Positions 55,369-57,711 of a stretch of 57,711 nt of DNA are shown here, piece after piece; the first letter of the stretch is position 1; each line of letters opens with the position of its first letter. Under the pieces are notes generated by a model, which was not told the origin of the DNA, searched no databases, and saw only the letters and a list, made by a program, of their open reading frames with translations. Source of the stretch: Richelia sinica FACHB-800 (GTDB taxonomy: Bacteria; Cyanobacteriota; Cyanobacteriia; Cyanobacteriales; Nostocaceae); contig NZ_JACJTT010000035.1 in NCBI RefSeq assembly GCF_014698825.1, positions 1 to 57,711 of the forward strand, read 5' to 3'. The position numbers were made by a program, and so were the translations under genes.

Positions 55369-56196
55369 GTGTCCACTCGTGTCAAGCCTTTTCCGATCTG
55401 GGGATTATTTGCACTACTCACTAACGCCATCCTGATGTTAGTGGTCATCTTACTAATTTGGCGACAGCAAAAGTTAAGTCCTGTCTTCGGGACAACCACA
55501 TCATCATCACCACCAGTTAACCTCAACTGGACTAATCAATATGTTTCACCAGAGTTAGGCCCCCGTCATAAACTCAGTTATCAACAGTGGTTGGAAATTC
55601 TCAAACAAGAAGCCATTGTAGCGGCGGAAAAACAGCCCCCCCGCTTGACTGTATTAGCCGGAGATTCTCTGAGTTTATGGTTTCCACCGGAATTATTACC
55701 GGAAAACAAAGCTTGGCTAAATCAGGGGATATCTGGAGAAACTACCGAAGGACTATTAAATCGATTAGAGTTATTTGACCACACCCAGCCCGAAACGGTG
55801 CTAGTGATGATTGGAATTAATGATTTGATTCGGGGCATCTCCGATGAGGAAATTTTAGACAATCAGCGTCGTATTATTCGTTATTTACGGGAAAAACACC
55901 CCCAAGCCCAAATTTTTGTCCAATCTATTTTGCCTCATGGGGACAAAGAAGCTACTTGGGAACAAAAGGAAAAACTGTTAGCCATTCCTAACAATCGCAT
56001 TCGCCAATTAAATGAAAGATTAAAACAGATAGCTAGCGACCAAGGTGCTAAATATCTTGACTTACATTCCCTATTCATCAACAAGGAAGGTAATATGCGT
56101 CAGGAATTTTCTACCGATGGTTTACATTTAAGTCCTCAAGGTTATCTCGTGTGGCGGACTGCTTTGCAGATTTATACTCCGTCCCAGTCACAGTAA
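55369..56196 (+). CDS. SGNH/GDSL-type hydrolase, membrane-anchored
   Basis: This 275-residue protein has an N-terminal membrane segment (about 11-31, LFALLTNAILMLVVILLIW). The SGNH hydrolase blocks appear in order: VLAGDSLSLWF (nucleophile Ser), NQGISGETTEG (Gly), VMIGINDLIRG (Asn) and FSTDGLHLSPQGY (Asp and His). It should be an esterase or lipase acting at the periplasmic face; the substrate is unknown. The start GTG at 55369 leaves only MSTRVKPFP before the helix and is plausible. It precedes ispH by 61 bases. Confidence 0.9.
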   Translation: MSTRVKPFPIWGLFALLTNAILMLVVILLIWRQQKLSPVFGTTTSSSPPVNLNWTNQYVSPELGPRHKLSYQQWLEILKQEAIVAAEKQPPRLTVLAGDSLSLWFPPELLPENKAWLNQGISGETTEGLLNRLELFDHTQPETVLVMIGINDLIRGISDEEILDNQRRIIRYLREKHPQAQIFVQSILPHGDKEATWEQKEKLLAIPNNRIRQLNERLKQIASDQGAKYLDLHSLFINKEGNMRQEFSTDGLHLSPQGYLVWRTALQIYTPSQSQ

Positions 56197-56257
56197 AATG
56201 ACTTTATCCACAGCTTAAGAGATTTTTCCCTCTTGAATCGCCTCTTGGCACGAGAGA

Positions 56258-57499
56258 ATGAACAATAGTGATATGAGTGGCAAAACCCAAATGGATACAA
56301 AAGCTTTTAAACGTAGCCTCCAGCATTCTGAAAACTACAATCGCAAAGGGTTTGGTCACCAAGCAGAAGTAGCCAGCCAGTTGCAGTCTGAGTACCAGAG
56401 TAACTTGATTCAACAAATACGCGATCGCAACTACACTATTACCAAAGGAGATGTGACCATCCGTCTGGCCCAAGCCTTTGGTTTTTGCTGGGGTGTAGAA
56501 CGTGCGGTGGCTATGGCCTATGAAACCCGTCAGCACTTCCCTACAGAACGCATTTGGATTACCAACGAAATTATTCACAACCCCTCAGTCAACCAAAGAA
56601 TGCAGGAGATGGAAGTTAAATTCATCCCTGTGGAAAACAATCAAAAGGATTTTTCTGTAGTTGATAGTGGTGATGTAGTCATTTTACCTGCCTTCGGTGC
56701 TAGCGTTCAAGAAATGCAGATTCTCCACAACAAAGGCTGCAAAATTGTTGACACTACCTGCCCTTGGGTTTCTAAAGTTTGGAACACAGTTGAGAAGCAC
56801 AAAAAAGGCGATTACACTTCTATTATTCACGGTAAATACAAACATGAAGAAACAGTTGCCACCAGTTCCTTCGCTGGTAAATATTTAATTGTTTTCAACT
56901 TACAAGAAGCCGAATACGTTGCTAACTACATTCTCCATGGTGGCAACCGCGAAGAATTTTTAGTTAAATTTGCTAAAGCCTGTTCAGCAGAATTTGACCC
57001 AGACCAAGATTTAGAAAGAGTGGGAATTGCTAATCAAACCACCATGCTTAAAGGTGAAACCGAGCAAATCGGCAAGCTATTTGAGCGGACGATGATGCAG
57101 AAATATGGACCCGTTGAATTAAATCAACATTTCCAAAGTTTCAACACCATCTGTGATGCTACCCAAGAACGCCAAGATGCCATGTTGGAATTAGTCCAAG
57201 ATAACCTCGATTTAATGGTAGTAATTGGTGGGTTTAACTCATCAAATACTACTCAACTACAACAAATTGCTATCGAGCGGAAAATTCCTTCCTATCACAT
57301 CGACAGTGTTGAAAGAATTCACTCAGAAGATGCTATTCAGCATCGACAATTATCTGGAGAATTAGTAATTAGTGAAAACTGGTTACCTCAAGGTAAAATC
57401 ACCGTAGGTATAACCTCTGGTGCTTCTACTCCCGATAAAGTTGTGGAAGATGTAATCGAGAAAATTTTTCTGTTGAAAGCGACTGTTGCTGTAGTTTAA
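56258..57499 (+). CDS. ispH: 4-hydroxy-3-methylbut-2-enyl diphosphate reductase IspH
   Basis: IspH (LytB) makes isopentenyl and dimethylallyl diphosphate in the last step of the MEP pathway. Here it has 413 residues. The three Cys ligands of its iron-sulfur cluster are in [21 protein letters not shown] and [10 protein letters not shown]. The cyanobacterial/plant-type N-terminal extension before the first Cys is present ([20 protein letters not shown]). In-frame ATGs at 56258, 56273 and 56291 are possible starts. Relatives often begin at [10 protein letters not shown], i.e. 56291, and none has a strong ribosome binding site. The gene is complete and followed by a long hairpin. Confidence 0.95.
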   Translation: MNNSDMSGKTQMDTKAFKRSLQHSENYNRKGFGHQAEVASQLQSEYQSNLIQQIRDRNYTITKGDVTIRLAQAFGFCWGVERAVAMAYETRQHFPTERIWITNEIIHNPSVNQRMQEMEVKFIPVENNQKDFSVVDSGDVVILPAFGASVQEMQILHNKGCKIVDTTCPWVSKVWNTVEKHKKGDYTSIIHGKYKHEETVATSSFAGKYLIVFNLQEAEYVANYILHGGNREEFLVKFAKACSAEFDPDQDLERVGIANQTTMLKGETEQIGKLFERTMMQKYGPVELNQHFQSFNTICDATQERQDAMLELVQDNLDLMVVIGGFNSSNTTQLQQIAIERKIPSYHIDSVERIHSEDAIQHRQLSGELVISENWLPQGKITVGITSGASTPDKVVEDVIEKIFLLKATVAVV

Positions 57500-57506
57500 A
57501 TTGATT

Positions 57507-57556
57507 AATTCAGCTATCAGTTGTGCGGCTACATAGGGGTTGCTGATAGCTGAATT
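57507..57556 (+). terminator. Hairpin after ispH
   Basis: AATTCAGCTATCAG (57507-57520) and CTGATAGCTGAATT (57543-57556) are perfect 14-base arms with a 22-base loop, starting 7 bases after the stop. There is no strong T-run, so its action as a terminator is probable but not certain. Confidence 0.6.
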
Positions 57557-57587
57557 GAAATGATACAATTTTAATTGTAAATAGCTT

Positions 57588-57711
57588 AAGGGGGGACAAA
57601 GAAGGCTGAAAAAGAGACAGAGTAAAGAATGTGAAGGTGTATGGTAAAAAAAGATAGGTCTTATATTCTCAACAAGACCAATCTATTGAAAATGATACCG
57701 ACATTCTATCA
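57588..57711 (+). mobile_element. 5' end of an insertion sequence matching the one at the window start
   Basis: AAGGGGGGACAAA at 57588-57600 equals the reverse complement of 105-117. Over 21 bases the two ends agree at 17 positions. The sequence runs on into an ATG at 57692. The order is terminal repeat, about 90-base leader, then transposase start. Together with the fragment at 1-117 it gives both ends of one IS type in the same orientation. The element continues beyond the window. Confidence 0.5.
57692..57711 (+). CDS. Transposase, first six to seven residues (partial)
   Basis: ATG at 57692 opens a frame reading MIPTFY and one incomplete codon. IS4-type transposases of cyanobacteria commonly begin M-L/I-P-x-FYQ, which agrees with the C-terminal fragment at 1-99. 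So few residues cannot prove identity. The support comes mainly from the matching terminal repeat. Confidence 0.4.

Noticed and set aside
1-57711. tRNA, rRNA and CRISPR genes
   Set aside because: Scanning the gaps showed no T-loop/acceptor patterns, rRNA segments or direct-repeat arrays.

Overview
The window looks like chromosomal DNA of a filamentous, heterocyst-type cyanobacterium (Nostocales: Nostoc/Anabaena/Nodularia-like). This rests on a complete beta-carboxysome operon, CO2-uptake NDH-1 subunits, the cyanobacterial rpmG-rpsR-RNase II/R order, about thirty copies of the HIP1 octamer GCGATCGC, many short palindromic and heptamer-type intergenic repeats, and typical accessory families (DUF1822, CHASE2-kinase, WG-repeat kinase, Uma2, caspase-nSTAND-WD40). 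The genus is not determined. No rRNA, tRNA or CRISPR array was seen.

Layout. (1) 1-117: the 3' end of an insertion sequence. (2) 154-11269: an inorganic-carbon supercluster. On the minus strand lies ndhF4-ndhD4-cupB (NDH-1 CO2-hydration complex). It is divergent from ccmK2-ccmK1-ccmL-ccmM-ccmN-ccmO on the plus strand, followed by a LysR regulator of the CcmR/CmpR type. The NDH-1 complex converts CO2 to bicarbonate in the cytosol. The Ccm proteins build the shell and inner scaffold of the compartment where bicarbonate becomes CO2 for Rubisco. (3) 11364-14853: a MuiA-like protein, a GNAT enzyme, an NTF2-fold protein and a cell-wall amidase. (4) 15153-18704: metH, carrying an in-frame palindromic repeat. 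(5) 18754-25490: an accessory block with an Rpn/DUF2887 nuclease-like protein, a WG-repeat kinase, a Uma2 nuclease-like protein and an RTX/Calx-beta protein, rich in small inverted repeats. (6) 25808-29449: RDD membrane protein, rpmG, rpsR, RNase II/R. (7) 29657-34573: a large secreted zinc metalloprotease, two small membrane proteins and a TxlA-type thioredoxin. (8) 34656-43146: a 1667-residue caspase-nSTAND-WD40 protein, a small secreted protein, a sigma-70-like factor and a DUF1822 protein. (9) 43292-53109: Gfo/Idh oxidoreductase, alpha/beta hydrolase, EamA transporter, histidine kinase, BON lipoprotein, old-yellow-enzyme homologue, and a CHASE2-Ser/Thr kinase. (10) 53610-57499: NtcA-box-preceded ammonium transporter, GDSL hydrolase, IspH. 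(11) 57588-57711: the 5' end of what looks like a second copy of the same insertion sequence.

The two window ends match as opposite ends of one IS type. The simplest reading is that the window is a whole assembly contig that breaks at repeated IS copies. The least ordinary items are the palindrome inside metH, the caspase-nSTAND-WD40 protein with its surroundings, the repeat-bracketed nuclease/kinase block, and the internal start in ccmM that should give the short Rubisco-binding form. All product calls come from motif reading and memory of families; no database search was run.
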